Source: Streptomyces lydicus | GTDB lineage: Bacteria > Actinomycetota > Actinomycetes > Streptomycetales > Streptomycetaceae | Length of the DNA stretch: 64,000 nucleotides | Direction of reading: 5' to 3' | Assembly: GCF_001729485.1 (NCBI RefSeq) | Contig: NZ_CP017157.1 | Coordinates: 7,936,001-8,000,000 of the forward strand | Part shown: positions 8,971 to 16,949 of the stretch, one piece after another | Position numbering within the stretch: the stretch's first letter is position 1 | Layout of the letters: every line of letters starts with the position of its first letter | Notes under the pieces: generated by a model | Databases searched by the model: none | What the model was told of the DNA's origin: nothing | The model's input: the letters and a program-made list of their open reading frames with translations, nothing else | Position numbers and translations under genes: made by a program

Positions 8971-9273
8971 GCATCCCGGAGTCGTGACAGGCGAGTGGGC
9001 CGGAGCGGACCCACTCGCCTTCCGCGTCCCATGAGGAGCAATTCATTCCGCATTCCCGGCGGAATTCCAGCGTCCACATCTTTTCTTCCTTTGACGCGCC
9101 ACTGAATTGATGGCGTGTTAATCTTCGGGCGCGGTCAGCACGGGGGAAGAACGCACGGTCGCACTTTCGCTTTCACATGGGTGCCGGCTGTGCCCTGACC
9201 GCCTTTCTCCGAGGCCGCGTAACGCTTCCGGGACGATCGCGCCCGGAAGCCTCCGAGAATGGGGGAATTACAC
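8971..9273 (+). terminator. rocD terminator and phospholipase upstream region
   Basis: An 11-bp perfect stem, AGGCGAGTGGG (8989-8999) and CCCACTCGCCT (9010-9020), closes the ddaH-rocD operon. The rest, 9021-9273, is relatively A+T-rich for this genome and leads into the phospholipase gene. A -35-like TTGACG at 9091-9096 and an A+T-rich TGTTAATCTT near 9116-9125 are seen, but their spacing is over 20 bases, so no promoter is called. Confidence 0.7.
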
Positions 9274-9816
9274 GTGAAGAAAGTCGGTATGTCCTTGGCC
9301 GGCGCCGCACTGAGCGGCGTGCTCGCGCTCTCCGCGGCCACCCCGGCGCTCGCCGGCCCCGCGCACCCGGACGGCTCCACGGTGCGTACGTCCGCCGCCA
9401 CGGCTGACCACCAGGCGGCGGCGATCAGCAAGGCGCAGAAGCTCAAGCGGCTCAACCAGCTGACCGAGAAGTACGGCATGCCCCTCTGGGAGAACACCCG
9501 CGTCAAGTGGCAGGACGGGCACGACGCGTACCACTTCGACTGGTCGACCGACGGCTGTTCCCACGTCAGCGACAACCCCGGCGGTTTCCACTTCTGGGAG
9601 TCCTGCGCCCGGCACGATTTCGGTTACCGCAATTACAAGAAGATGCATGAATTCACCCGTGCGCACAAGAAGCGGGTGGACGACTCCTTCCTCCAGGACA
9701 TGCAGAACCAGTGCAGGAGGCAGTGGGGCCCGTACACCGAATTGCAGCGCAAGGGCTGCCTGAAGGTCGCCAAGAAGTACTACGACGCGGTCCGCACCCT
9801 GGGCCACCTCCAGTAA
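9274..9816 (+). CDS. Secreted prokaryotic phospholipase A2
   Basis: Small secreted lipase, 180 aa, of the prokaryotic phospholipase A2 family known from Streptomyces violaceoruber. It hydrolyses the sn-2 ester of phospholipids with calcium. Seen: a Sec signal peptide (MKKVGMSLAG... ending ATPALA at about 27), the catalytic core ESCARHDFGYRNY with His114-Asp115, and paired cysteines (C95, C111, plus two near the C-terminus) for disulfides. The GTG at 9274 is preferred over an ATG five codons upstream because GGGGGAA (9261-9267) precedes it. It is a single gene between two terminators. Role: membrane-lipid scavenging or attack; the physiological substrate is unknown. Confidence 0.88.
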   Translation: MKKVGMSLAGAALSGVLALSAATPALAGPAHPDGSTVRTSAATADHQAAAISKAQKLKRLNQLTEKYGMPLWENTRVKWQDGHDAYHFDWSTDGCSHVSDNPGGFHFWESCARHDFGYRNYKKMHEFTRAHKKRVDDSFLQDMQNQCRRQWGPYTELQRKGCLKVAKKYYDAVRTLGHLQ

Positions 9817-9831
9817 CCGTCCCGACCTGAC

Positions 9832-9857
9832 CCGGGGCCGGCGGACGACCGGCCCGG
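9832..9857. terminator. Bidirectional hairpin between convergent genes
   Basis: CCGGGGCCGG (9832-9841) can pair with CCGGCCCGG (9849-9857) with one bulged base. It lies between the convergent phospholipase and TetR genes and has no U-tract, as is usual in streptomycetes. Confidence 0.45.
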
Positions 9858-9876
9858 ATCCGGCGGCGGTGGTGCG

Positions 9877-10449
9877 TCACGCCTCGCGTGCGCCCGCCGC
9901 CGCCAGCAGGCTTTCCGCCGCGGTACGGGCGTGCCGGGCGGCCGCGGGGTCGCCGGTGAGCGCCGCGGTGCTGATCGCCCCGTCGACGAGCAGCGCCAAC
10001 TGCGCGGCCACCGCTTCCGGTTCGGCCACCGGCAGCGCACCCACGAGTCCGGTCAGATACCCCAGCAGGGCCCGCTTGTGCTCCCTGGCGACGCGGCCGA
10101 CCCCGCCCGAGTCCCCCAGCTCCCCGAAGGAGTTGAGGAAGGCGCAGCCGCGGAAGTCCGGCGCGGCGAACCAGCCGTGCAGCCAGTCGAAGACCGCGAG
10201 CGGCCGCCCCCCGGGCGCCCCGGCGTGCCCCTCGACGTACTCCGCGAGCGCGGCCCGCCACCGGGCGTCCCGCCGCCGCAGATATGCCTCGACGAGGTCG
10301 TGCTTGGCGGGAAAGCACTGATAGAGGCGCTTGAGCGAGACGCCGGCGGCGGTGCGCAGCTCGTCCATGCCGACGGCCTGAATCCCGCGCGCGTAGAACA
10401 GCCGCTCCGCGGCGTCGAGTATCCGCGTGCGGGCTTCTTCCTGGTCCAT
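9877..10449 (-). CDS. TetR-family repressor
   Basis: TetR-type regulator of 190 aa. The N-terminal DNA-binding domain is typical: [20 protein letters not shown] followed by [25 protein letters not shown]. The C-terminal half resembles the TetR_C branch that carries a small-effector pocket. It is transcribed divergently from an NTF2-like protein gene. The 103-base gap between them holds two copies of the same palindrome (GAGAACGNNCGTTCTC), which are almost certainly its operators. It should repress itself and the NTF2-like gene. Ligand unknown. Start ATG at 10449. Confidence 0.88.
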   Translation of the reverse strand: MDQEEARTRILDAAERLFYARGIQAVGMDELRTAAGVSLKRLYQCFPAKHDLVEAYLRRRDARWRAALAEYVEGHAGAPGGRPLAVFDWLHGWFAAPDFRGCAFLNSFGELGDSGGVGRVAREHKRALLGYLTGLVGALPVAEPEAVAAQLALLVDGAISTAALTGDPAAARHARTAAESLLAAAGAREA

Positions 10450-10476
10450 GACTCCCCGACGGTTTCGGCCTTGCGC

Positions 10477-10528
10477 GAGAACGATCGTTCTCTACACTAG
10501 CCGACGAAGCGGAGAACGCCCGTTCTCC
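10477..10528. promoter_or_regulatory. Two TetR operator palindromes
   Basis: Site 1 is a perfect 16-bp palindrome, GAGAACGATCGTTCTC (10477-10492). Site 2, GGAGAACGCCCGTTCTCC (10511-10528), is an 18-bp palindrome broken only by its central CC. The shared core is GAGAACG-NN-CGTTCTC and the centres are 35 bp apart. Both lie between the divergent TetR and NTF2-like genes. Confidence 0.82.
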
Positions 10529-10552
10529 ACGGTACGGAGACAAGGACCCGCC

Positions 10553-11011
10553 ATGGCACCCCGCCCGCCCCTCCCCCCGTTCGACGAGCAGAGCGCGCTC
10601 CGGAAGGTGCAGGCCGCCGAGGACGCGTGGAACACCCGCGATCCGGAGAAGGTGGCACTCGCCTACACCGAGGACTCGGTCTGGCGGAACCGCGACACCT
10701 TCCTCGCCGGCCGCGACGAGATCGTCGCCTTCCTGCGCCGGAAGTGGGCCCGCGAGCTGGACTACGCCCTCCGCAAGGAACTCTGGTCGTACAGCGGCGA
10801 CCGCATCGCGGTGCGCTTCCAGTACGAGAGCCGTGACACCGACGGCCAGTGGTGGCGCAGCTACGGCAACGAGCTGTGGGAGTTCGACGACCAGGGCCTG
10901 ATGCGCCGCCGCGAGGCCGGCATCCACGACGTGCCGATCACGGAGGCCGAGCGCCGCATCTTCGGCCCGCGCCCGGAGTCCGAGAAGGGCCGCCCGCTGC
11001 CGTTCCGCTAG
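10553..11011 (+). CDS. NTF2-like protein (DUF1348 type)
   Basis: Protein of 152 aa in the nuclear-transport-factor-2-like superfamily, most like the DUF1348 branch. Seen: [31 protein letters not shown], the cone-fold N-terminal pattern of SnoaL/NTF2 proteins, and the conserved [31 protein letters not shown] stretch (here GIHD). The function of DUF1348 members is not established; a small-molecule isomerase or binding role is possible. It is divergent from a TetR repressor and lies next to two operators, so it is likely induced by that repressor's ligand. Start ATG at 10553. Confidence 0.83.
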   Translation: MAPRPPLPPFDEQSALRKVQAAEDAWNTRDPEKVALAYTEDSVWRNRDTFLAGRDEIVAFLRRKWARELDYALRKELWSYSGDRIAVRFQYESRDTDGQWWRSYGNELWEFDDQGLMRRREAGIHDVPITEAERRIFGPRPESEKGRPLPFR

Positions 11012-11310
11012 TTCACTCCCGGCTGGTTCACTCCCGGGCCGCCGCGGGACCGGACGCCGAAGTGGCCTTGCCCGCGCCCCGATTGTCCCACTGCGCAGGT
11101 TTCCGTCACCCGCGGCGCGGGAACGAAAGCGATACCGAACCAATGGGCTGCCCATCCCTCCTCGGGGATGCGCAGCCTGTCGCGTTTCGTGACGTGTGCC
11201 TTTGGGTGCAACACCCCGGAGCGGGATCTCTGTACCTGTGCCGGTGCCCGCGTGAGGGCTTGGCGGCAGGGGGGTGCAGCGGCCGGGCGGCCCCCACCGA
11301 AGGGGTCCCC

Positions 11311-12870
11311 ATGAGCACGAGTCTTCAGGCACCGACACAGGAGCTGCTGCGGGCGGTCTCGCTGCCCGGCCAGCTGCCGCCGACCGCCGAGGCACACGAG
11401 GTGAGCCGGGCGGCGGGTCCGGCTCTCGCCATCCTGGCCATCGCGCCGATTCCCGTCGGCAGCAACCCGGTCGGGCTGGCGTTCATCCCCAACGGCGACC
11501 TCTACGTCGCCAACTCCGGGTCGAACAACGTGTTCACCATCGACACCGCCACGGACACCGTCATCGGCGCCGCCATCCCCACCGGCACCACACCGGCCTG
11601 GCTGACGGTTGCTCCCAACGGCAACGCCTACGTCCCCAACAACATCTCCAACAACGTGACGGTCATCAACACCGCCACCAGCACCGTCCTCACCACGATC
11701 CCCCTCAGCGGCGGCCCCGCCGCGGCGGCGGTCATCCCCAGCGGCAACGTCTACGTCAGCCGTTTCGGGGCGAACAGCGTGCAGGAGATCGACACCACCA
11801 CCAACGCCGCCGTCGGCGCCGCGATCCCCACCGGCAGCGGCCCGGTCGGCATCGCGGTCGCCCCCAACGGCAAGGCGTACGTCGCCAACCGGAACGGCAA
11901 CAGCGTGACGGTGATCAACACCGCCACCGCCACCGTCCTCACCACGATCCCCGGCCTCAACCAGCCGAACTTCGTGGCGATCGCCCCCAACGGCAACGCC
12001 TACGTCGCCAACATCGGGGCGAACAACGTGTCCGTGATCGACACGACCACGGACACGATCATCACCACGATCCCCGTCGGCACCAACCCGTGGGGCATCA
12101 CGGTCGGCCCCGACGGCAACGCCTACACGGCCAACCGCGGCTCCAACAACGTGTCGGTGATCGACACCACCACCAACACCACCGTCGGCGCCCCGATCCC
12201 GGTCGGCAGCCAGCCGATCGCCCTGGTGGTCGCCCCCAACAACAAGGTCTACGTCACCAACATCGCCTCGGCCAGCGTCAGCGTCATCCAGTTCCCCCCG
12301 ACGATCAGCAGCATCACCCCCAACCAGGGGCCCATCACGGGCGGCACGGTGGTGACGATCACCGGCACCAACCTGACCGGGGCGAGCGTCGACATCGGCG
12401 GCAACCCCGCGACCGGCGTGACGGTCAACTCCACCGGTACGCAGCTCACCGCGACCACTCCGCCCGGGGCGGCCGGCCCCGCGGACGTCACCGTCACCAC
12501 CCCTGGTGGCAGCACCACTCTGGTGGGCGGCTTCACCTACGTCGTCCCCGTCCACGCCACCTCGCTGACCGCGACCCCGGCGCTGAGCAAGCTGTTCCCG
12601 CCGCACGTGTACTTCCCGTTCCTGACGGCCACGCTGACCGACCAGGTCACCGGCCTTCCGGTGCCCAACCAGCCGATCCTGTTCAAGGCCGGCAGCAACG
12701 TCCTGGGCATCGCCAACACCGACGCCCAGGGCGTCGCCCGGGTGAACGAGACGCTCACCCTGACGCTCATCCTGCTCAACCACGGCTATGAGGTCAGCTT
12801 CGCCGGCGCGGTCACCCCGACGGCCATCCTGTCCCCGTCCAGCGCCCACGGGGAGGTCGTCGAACCCTGA
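11311..12870 (+). CDS. YVTN beta-propeller protein with IPT/TIG domain
   Basis: Repeat protein of 519 aa. Residues about 45-325 form a beta-propeller built from YVTN-type repeats of about 42 residues, each with PNGNAYVAN...NNVSVIDTTT. Then follows an IPT/TIG immunoglobulin-like domain (about 330-415, starting ISSITPNQGPITGG) and a C-terminal Ig-like domain with VPNQPILFKAG. Such architecture is normally at the cell surface, yet no signal peptide, lipobox or anchor is visible at this ATG (11311), and no upstream in-frame start adds one. The 299-base region before it (11012-11310) shows no clear promoter or riboswitch. The DNA repeats make the reading region internally homologous. Role unknown, perhaps binding. 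Confidence 0.85.
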   Translation: MSTSLQAPTQELLRAVSLPGQLPPTAEAHEVSRAAGPALAILAIAPIPVGSNPVGLAFIPNGDLYVANSGSNNVFTIDTATDTVIGAAIPTGTTPAWLTVAPNGNAYVPNNISNNVTVINTATSTVLTTIPLSGGPAAAAVIPSGNVYVSRFGANSVQEIDTTTNAAVGAAIPTGSGPVGIAVAPNGKAYVANRNGNSVTVINTATATVLTTIPGLNQPNFVAIAPNGNAYVANIGANNVSVIDTTTDTIITTIPVGTNPWGITVGPDGNAYTANRGSNNVSVIDTTTNTTVGAPIPVGSQPIALVVAPNNKVYVTNIASASVSVIQFPPTISSITPNQGPITGGTVVTITGTNLTGASVDIGGNPATGVTVNSTGTQLTATTPPGAAGPADVTVTTPGGSTTLVGGFTYVVPVHATSLTATPALSKLFPPHVYFPFLTATLTDQVTGLPVPNQPILFKAGSNVLGIANTDAQGVARVNETLTLTLILLNHGYEVSFAGAVTPTAILSPSSAHGEVVEP

Positions 12871-12955
12871 CCCCGGTGGGTCATCCGCCGGACGACCGGC
12901 GGCCGCTCCGGGCACGCCCCGCCCCCGTGCCCGGTCCGGCCCGAGCACCGCCGGG

Positions 12956-14437
12956 TCACCGGCGCCGCACCCCGCCGCCGCGCCGCGCCAGCACCTCGCC
13001 GAGGACGGCCACGCCCGCCTCGATCTCCCCCGGCGAGCGCGCCGCATAGCCGAGCACCAGGCCCGCGCGGTACGGGCGTTGGGCGTGCCAGGACAGCGGA
13101 TGGACCTTGACGCCCCGGGCCAGGGCGGCCGCGGCCAGCTCCGTATCGGCCCCGGGCACGGCCTCGGCCCCGAAGGTGACCGTCAGATGCAGCCCCGCCG
13201 CGGCGCCGTGCACGGTCGCGCCCGGCAGGTGGTCCGCGATCGCCGCGCTCATGGCGTCCCGGCGGCGGCGATGGCGCCTCCGCAGCAGCCGAAGCCCGCG
13301 CTCCAGCTCACCCGACTCCATCAGCCGGGCCAGCACCAGCTGCGGCAGTACGGCGTTGCCGAGATCCGCGAACCGCTTGGCCTCCACGAACGCCTCCCGG
13401 TACGCCGCCGGCGCCAGCAGCCAGCCCACCCGCAGCGCGGGCGCCAGCAGCTTGGAGACGCTGCCCGCGTAACAGACCTGCCCGGGCAGCAGGGAGCGCA
13501 GGGCGGGGACCGGCGCCCGGTCGTAGCGGTGCTCGGCGTCGTAGTCGTCCTCGACGATCAGGCCACCCTCCGCCGCCCAGCCCATCAGCTCCCGCCGCCG
13601 GCCGCCGCCGAGCACCACCCCGGTGGGGAACTGGTGGGCCGGGGTGAGCAGCACCGCCCGCGCGCCGCCCGCCCGCAGCGCATCGACCCGTATCCCCTCC
13701 TCGTCGACCGGCACCGGCGGGGTCGCGACCCCCCAATGGGCGAGGTGCTGCCGCACCCCGAGCGAGCCGGGGTCCTCCACCGCGACCGCGCGGATGCCGT
13801 CGCGGGAGTACACCTGGGCGATCAGTCCGAGCGCCTGCGCGGTACCGGAGACGATCAGCACCTCGTCCGGATCCGCCCTGATCCCGCGGTAGCGAGCCAG
13901 CCAGTCGGCGACCGCCCGGCGCAGCGCGGGGGTGCCGCGCGGGTCCCCGTACCCGAACTCGGCCGCCGGGAGCTCCGCGAGCACCGCCCGCTCGGCCCGC
14001 AGCCACGCCGCGCGGGGGAACGCGGCCAGGTCCGGCACGCCGGGCGACAGATCGATACGGGCGGGCGCGGCCCGCAGCGCATCGAAGACGTCCGCACCGG
14101 GCACCTTCGCGAACGGCACTCCCGGCGCACGCCCCGCAGCCGGCGCCCGCTCCGTCCTGTCCCCCCTCTCCCCCGCGGCCGTCGCGGGCGCGGCCACCAC
14201 GACCGTGCCGCCCCGCCCCCGCCCGGCCAACTGCCCGTCCTCGCCCAGCCGCCGGTACGCCTCGGTGACCACCCCCCGGGAAACCCGCAGCTCGGCGGCG
14301 AGCACCCGGGTCGCGGGCAGTTTGCTCCCCACCGGCAGCCGCCCGTCCGCGACCGCCCGCCGCAGCTGCCCGGCCAACCAGTCGGCACGCCCGCCCGCGG
14401 GCGCCTCCCCCATGTCCAACTGCAGAAAGTCGGACAC
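12956..14437 (-). CDS. MocR/PdxR-type regulator (GntR HTH plus aminotransferase fold)
   Basis: Regulator of about 493 aa with a GntR winged helix (ADWLAGQLRRAVADG, then LAAELRVSRGVVTEAYRRL) and a class-I aminotransferase-like domain. The PLP lysine is present in YAGSVSKLLAPALRVGW and the active-site stretch LIVEDDYDAEHRY is intact. MocR proteins use PLP or its adducts as effector and often control a divergent gene. The start is taken as GTG at 14437 (VSDFLQLDMGEAP), because the longer frame to 14503 runs through the operator-like repeats. The divergent neighbour is a methyltransferase, its likely target. The specific effector is unknown. Confidence 0.85.
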   Translation of the reverse strand: MSDFLQLDMGEAPAGGRADWLAGQLRRAVADGRLPVGSKLPATRVLAAELRVSRGVVTEAYRRLGEDGQLAGRGRGGTVVVAAPATAAGERGDRTERAPAAGRAPGVPFAKVPGADVFDALRAAPARIDLSPGVPDLAAFPRAAWLRAERAVLAELPAAEFGYGDPRGTPALRRAVADWLARYRGIRADPDEVLIVSGTAQALGLIAQVYSRDGIRAVAVEDPGSLGVRQHLAHWGVATPPVPVDEEGIRVDALRAGGARAVLLTPAHQFPTGVVLGGGRRRELMGWAAEGGLIVEDDYDAEHRYDRAPVPALRSLLPGQVCYAGSVSKLLAPALRVGWLLAPAAYREAFVEAKRFADLGNAVLPQLVLARLMESGELERGLRLLRRRHRRRRDAMSAAIADHLPGATVHGAAAGLHLTVTFGAEAVPGADTELAAAALARGVKVHPLSWHAQRPYRAGLVLGYAARSPGEIEAGVAVLGEVLARRGGGVRRR

Positions 14438-14466
14438 CCCGGCAGCGTCGCCCCCGGCGGCACTTA

Positions 14467-14510
14467 TGGACCTTCCGAACTGCTCCCCTTTGGACCTGTG
14501 CACCGGTCCA
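14467..14510. promoter_or_regulatory. MocR operator: direct plus inverted TGGACC repeats
   Basis: TGGACC occurs at 14467-14472 and 14491-14496 (24 bp apart, same orientation), and GGTCCA at 14505-14510 makes an inverted pair with the second. The last two build a near-perfect 20-bp palindrome, TGGACCTGTGCACCGGTCCA. Direct plus inverted half-sites in a divergent region are typical of MocR binding regions. They sit between the regulator and methyltransferase genes. Confidence 0.65.
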
Positions 14511-14532
14511 TTGTCCGCGGCACCGTGAGCAC

Positions 14533-15363
14533 ATGCCTACCTCGCTCAGCACGCCCGACTCCGCCTACGTACACGGCTATTCGCCCCGCGAGGCCCACCG
14601 CCTCGGCGACCAGGCCGACACCCTCGTCACGCTGCTGCACGCCGGCACGGCGTACCCCGCCGGCAGCCGGGTGCTGGAGGCCGGCTGCGGCGTCGGCGCG
14701 CAGACCGTCCACCTGGCCCACAGCAGCCCCGGGGCGCGGATCACCGCCGTCGACCTGTCCGAGGAGTCCCTCACCCAGGCCCGCGACCGTGTCGCCGCCC
14801 AGGCCCCCGCGGCCGACGTCACCTGGCTCCGTGCCGATCTCCGCCAACTGCCGTACCCCGATGGCCACTTCGACCACCTCTTCGCCTGCTTCGTCCTGGA
14901 ACACCTGCGGGACCCGGCACGGGCCCTGACCGAACTCCGCCGCGTACTGCGCCCCGGCGGCACCCTCACCGCGATCGAGGGCGACCACGGTTCGGCGCTC
15001 TTCCACCCGGACAGCCGCCGTGCCCACCAGGTCATCGCCCACCAGGTGCACCTCCAGTCGGCGGCCGGCGGCAACGCCCTCCTGGGGCGGTCGCTGCACC
15101 CGCTCCTCACCGCCGCCGACTTCCGTGACGTCGCGGTACAGCCGCGTACGGTCTACGCCGACAGCAGCCGCCCGGCACTCGTCGACGGCTTCACCCGCAG
15201 GACCTTCATCGCCATGATCGAGTCCGTACGCACCGAGGCCCTGCGCACCGGCCTGACGACAGCAGCCGACTGGGACCGCGGCCTCATCGACCTACGCCGC
15301 ACCGCGGAGCCCGGCGGCACCTTCCACTACACGTTCTTCAAGGCGACGGCGATCAGACCGTAG
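14533..15363 (+). CDS. SAM-dependent class I methyltransferase
   Basis: Methyltransferase of 276 aa. Motif I for S-adenosylmethionine is VLEAGCGVGAQTVHLA (about residues 50-65), followed by the acidic strand ITAVDLSEESL and the motif FDHLFACFVLEHLRDPARAL, then RVLRPGGTLTAIEGDHGS. This is the UbiE/Methyltransf_11 fold. The acceptor substrate is not evident. It is divergent from a MocR-type PLP-binding regulator and probably under its control. The 3' end overlaps the last DUF397 gene by 11 bases in convergent orientation. Start ATG at 14533; the 29-base leader after 14503 is very short. Confidence 0.87.
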   Translation: MPTSLSTPDSAYVHGYSPREAHRLGDQADTLVTLLHAGTAYPAGSRVLEAGCGVGAQTVHLAHSSPGARITAVDLSEESLTQARDRVAAQAPAADVTWLRADLRQLPYPDGHFDHLFACFVLEHLRDPARALTELRRVLRPGGTLTAIEGDHGSALFHPDSRRAHQVIAHQVHLQSAAGGNALLGRSLHPLLTAADFRDVAVQPRTVYADSSRPALVDGFTRRTFIAMIESVRTEALRTGLTTAADWDRGLIDLRRTAEPGGTFHYTFFKATAIRP

Positions 15364-15571
15364 CCGAGCCCTTCACGGCCGCGACGAACACCCGCCAGGC
15401 CGCTGCCGGGAAGACGACCGCCGGCCCGTGCGAATCCTTGGAGTCCCGGACGGGCACGCCGGCGGGGTAGCCGTCCAGGACTTCTATGCAGCTCCCCCCT
15501 TCGGCCCCGCTGTACGACGACTTGCGCCAACCGGTCAGAGCAGCGGCTTGCAGCATGTGGTGCTCAGGCAT
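15353..15571 (-). CDS. DUF397 protein 3
   Basis: Small DUF397-domain protein, 72 aa, with the family signatures GWRKSSYSGAEGGSCIEV and VPVRDSKDSHGPAVVFPAAAW. DUF397 (BldB/AbaA-like) proteins are streptomycete-type small regulators encoded beside XRE regulators; their biochemical action is poorly known. It is the last of three tandem paralogues and its ATG overlaps the previous gene by 8 bases (ATGCCTGA). Its C-terminus overlaps the methyltransferase gene on the other strand by 11 bases. It is the most divergent of the three, with S-D-S in place of K-N-P. Confidence 0.87.
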   Translation of the reverse strand: MPEHHMLQAAALTGWRKSSYSGAEGGSCIEVLDGYPAGVPVRDSKDSHGPAVVFPAAAWRVFVAAVKGSATV

Positions 15572-15791
15572 GGTGCGCGAATCCTCCGTCCTTCACGACG
15601 GTGACGAATGAATCCCAGGCGGCTGCCGGGAAGACGAGTGCGGCGCCGTGCGGGTTCTTGGAGTCGCGAACGGGGACCCCGGAGGGGTGATTGTCCTGGA
15701 CCTCCAGGCAGCTTCCCCCGTCATTCCCGCTGTAGGACGACTTGCGCCAGCCCGATCGCGTCAAAGTCCGCAGAACGACGGGATCAGGCAC
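15564..15791 (-). CDS. DUF397 protein 2
   Basis: DUF397-domain protein, 75 aa, with GWRKSSYSGNDGGSCLEV and VPVRDSKNPHGAALVFPAAAW. The start is GTG at 15791, which overlaps the TGA of the preceding paralogue by 8 bases (GTGCCTGA). A longer in-frame ORF is not used because it would run through the upstream gene. It is closely similar in DNA to the first copy through the VRDSKNPHGAALVFP segment, showing a recent tandem duplication. It is co-transcribed with the XRE regulator and probably modulates it. Confidence 0.87.
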   Translation of the reverse strand: MPDPVVLRTLTRSGWRKSSYSGNDGGSCLEVQDNHPSGVPVRDSKNPHGAALVFPAAAWDSFVTVVKDGGFAHHA

Positions 15792-16011
15792 GCCTCGCCA
15801 ACTCCTGCTTTTTGACAGCCGTAACGAACGAGGCCCAGGCGGCGGCCGGGAAGACGAGTGCGGCGCCATGCGGGTTCTTGGAGTCCCGGACGGGCACGCC
15901 GGCGGGGTGGCCGTCCAGGACCTCCAGGCAGCTGTCGTTATCGGGGCCGCTGTATGACGACTTGCGCCAGCCGCTCGATATGGCGGCGCTTGGGATGGTG
16001 TGATCAGTCAT
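15784..16011 (-). CDS. DUF397 protein 1
   Basis: First of three tandem DUF397 proteins, 75 aa, starting MTDHTIPSAAISSGWRKSS and carrying the SCLEVLDGHPAGVPVRDSK core. Its ATG at 16011 overlaps the XRE regulator stop by 8 bases (ATGACTGA). It is immediately downstream of the regulator, the usual place for the partner protein in whiJ/abaA-type loci. The C-terminus VTAVKKQELARRA differs from the other copies and may carry partner specificity. The role as antagonist or partner of the XRE protein is family knowledge plus context, not proven here. Confidence 0.88.
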   Translation of the reverse strand: MTDHTIPSAAISSGWRKSSYSGPDNDSCLEVLDGHPAGVPVRDSKNPHGAALVFPAAAWASFVTAVKKQELARRA

Positions 16012-16798
16012 GGTGTCCGTATTCCTTTGCTGTCTCACGCATGAGGGCAATTGAATCCCTCATCGGCAGTGCCTCTCCCAGCGTGAGATCGTAGGCGCAC
16101 TGGATGCGGTGAACCAGGTCCGGCGAATCGTGAAGCCGCCCCATACGCACACCTTCTGTGTAGGCAACCGGCGGTTGATCCTCGAACCACATGAGCGAGA
16201 CCATTCCGGCCAGGAGCGGATGCATCCCCAGCCCGAACGGCACCACATGCACCCGCACACGGCCTCGTTCGGCGAGGCGTACGACGTGCATGATCTGTTC
16301 GGCCATGACGCTCTTGCCGCCGACCCCTCGGCGCAACACCGCCTCGTCCAGCATGGCCCAGACCGCCGGAGTCACCGAGTCGTCAAGGATCTTCGCGCGC
16401 TCGAGTCGCGTGACGAGGGCTCGGTCACGTTCCTCGTCATTCCGTGGAGGGTAGGCCGCCCCGAGAACCGCTCGCGCGTACTCCTCCGTCTGCAGGATTC
16501 CAGGCATGAAGGAGAGAGCGAACTCACGAATCATCGTGGCTTGTTGCTCCAGTTGTCTCGCCGCCCCGAAGTGATCAGCAATCGTCGAGTCACTCTGCGG
16601 CAGAAAACTGCTCAGCACATTCCCCGTATCCAGCGCCTTGTCCAGCCGTCGCGCGTCCTCCTTCGACGGGATCCGGCGACCCGCCTCGATGTGCGCGATG
16701 TGCGAGCGGGTCATCACCGCCGCGTCGGCCAACTGCTGCTGGGTCAGGCCCGCCGCTTCCCGTTGTTCGCGGAGCCAGTCCCCGTACGTACTGCCCAT
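16004..16798 (-). CDS. XRE-family regulator with DUF5753
   Basis: DNA-binding regulator of 264 aa, typical of WhiJ-like loci. The N-terminal helix-turn-helix reads WLREQREAAGLTQQQLADAAVMTRSHIAHIEAGRRIPS (about 8-45, given in parts). The remainder is the DUF5753 domain with FALSFMPGILQTEEYARAVL and the C-terminal FEDQPPVAYTEG. The ATG at 16798 is chosen over longer frames because the domain starts there. It is first in the XRE-DUF397-DUF397-DUF397 operon and is divergent from a two-gene cassette of unknown function, whose promoter region it shares. Such regulators affect differentiation or antibiotic production in relatives. Confidence 0.87.
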   Translation of the reverse strand: MGSTYGDWLREQREAAGLTQQQLADAAVMTRSHIAHIEAGRRIPSKEDARRLDKALDTGNVLSSFLPQSDSTIADHFGAARQLEQQATMIREFALSFMPGILQTEEYARAVLGAAYPPRNDEERDRALVTRLERAKILDDSVTPAVWAMLDEAVLRRGVGGKSVMAEQIMHVVRLAERGRVRVHVVPFGLGMHPLLAGMVSLMWFEDQPPVAYTEGVRMGRLHDSPDLVHRIQCAYDLTLGEALPMRDSIALMRETAKEYGHHD

Positions 16799-16889
16799 GC
16801 CCCAACCCCCTTGTGCGAAAAGACTCGTCACACTCTGAGTACTGGCGAGACTACTCGTCGTCACTGACATTGGAGGCTGTACGCAAAGA

Positions 16890-16919
16890 CCCCCGCGACC
16901 GCTAGCGACGGCCCGGGGG
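16890..16919 (+). promoter_or_regulatory. Leader hairpin upstream of cassette copy 1
   Basis: CCCCCG (16890-16895) pairs with CGGGGG (16914-16919) around a loop containing CGACCG. It is followed by GCGTGGCCA and lies 30 bases before the first cassette gene. Almost the same element precedes the second cassette at 57505-57533. It may act as an attenuator or an RNA-binding site. Confidence 0.6.
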
Positions 16920-16949
16920 CGTGGCCACCAACCCCCAGAGGTTGACGAC

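Noticed and set aside
11012..11310. Possible riboswitch or leader before the YVTN gene
   Set aside because: No recognisable aptamer motif or clear terminator/anti-terminator pair was seen.
11461..12290. Tandem DNA repeats resembling a CRISPR or minisatellite
   Set aside because: They are coding YVTN repeats of about 126 bp in frame and not spacer-separated identical repeats.
14438..14503. Longer MocR start at GTG 14503
   Set aside because: It overlaps the TGGACC repeats and lacks a ribosome-binding site; family-like sequence starts at 14437.
15353..16011. DUF397 repeats as a repeat element
   Set aside because: The similarity is explained by three intact, in-frame paralogous genes.
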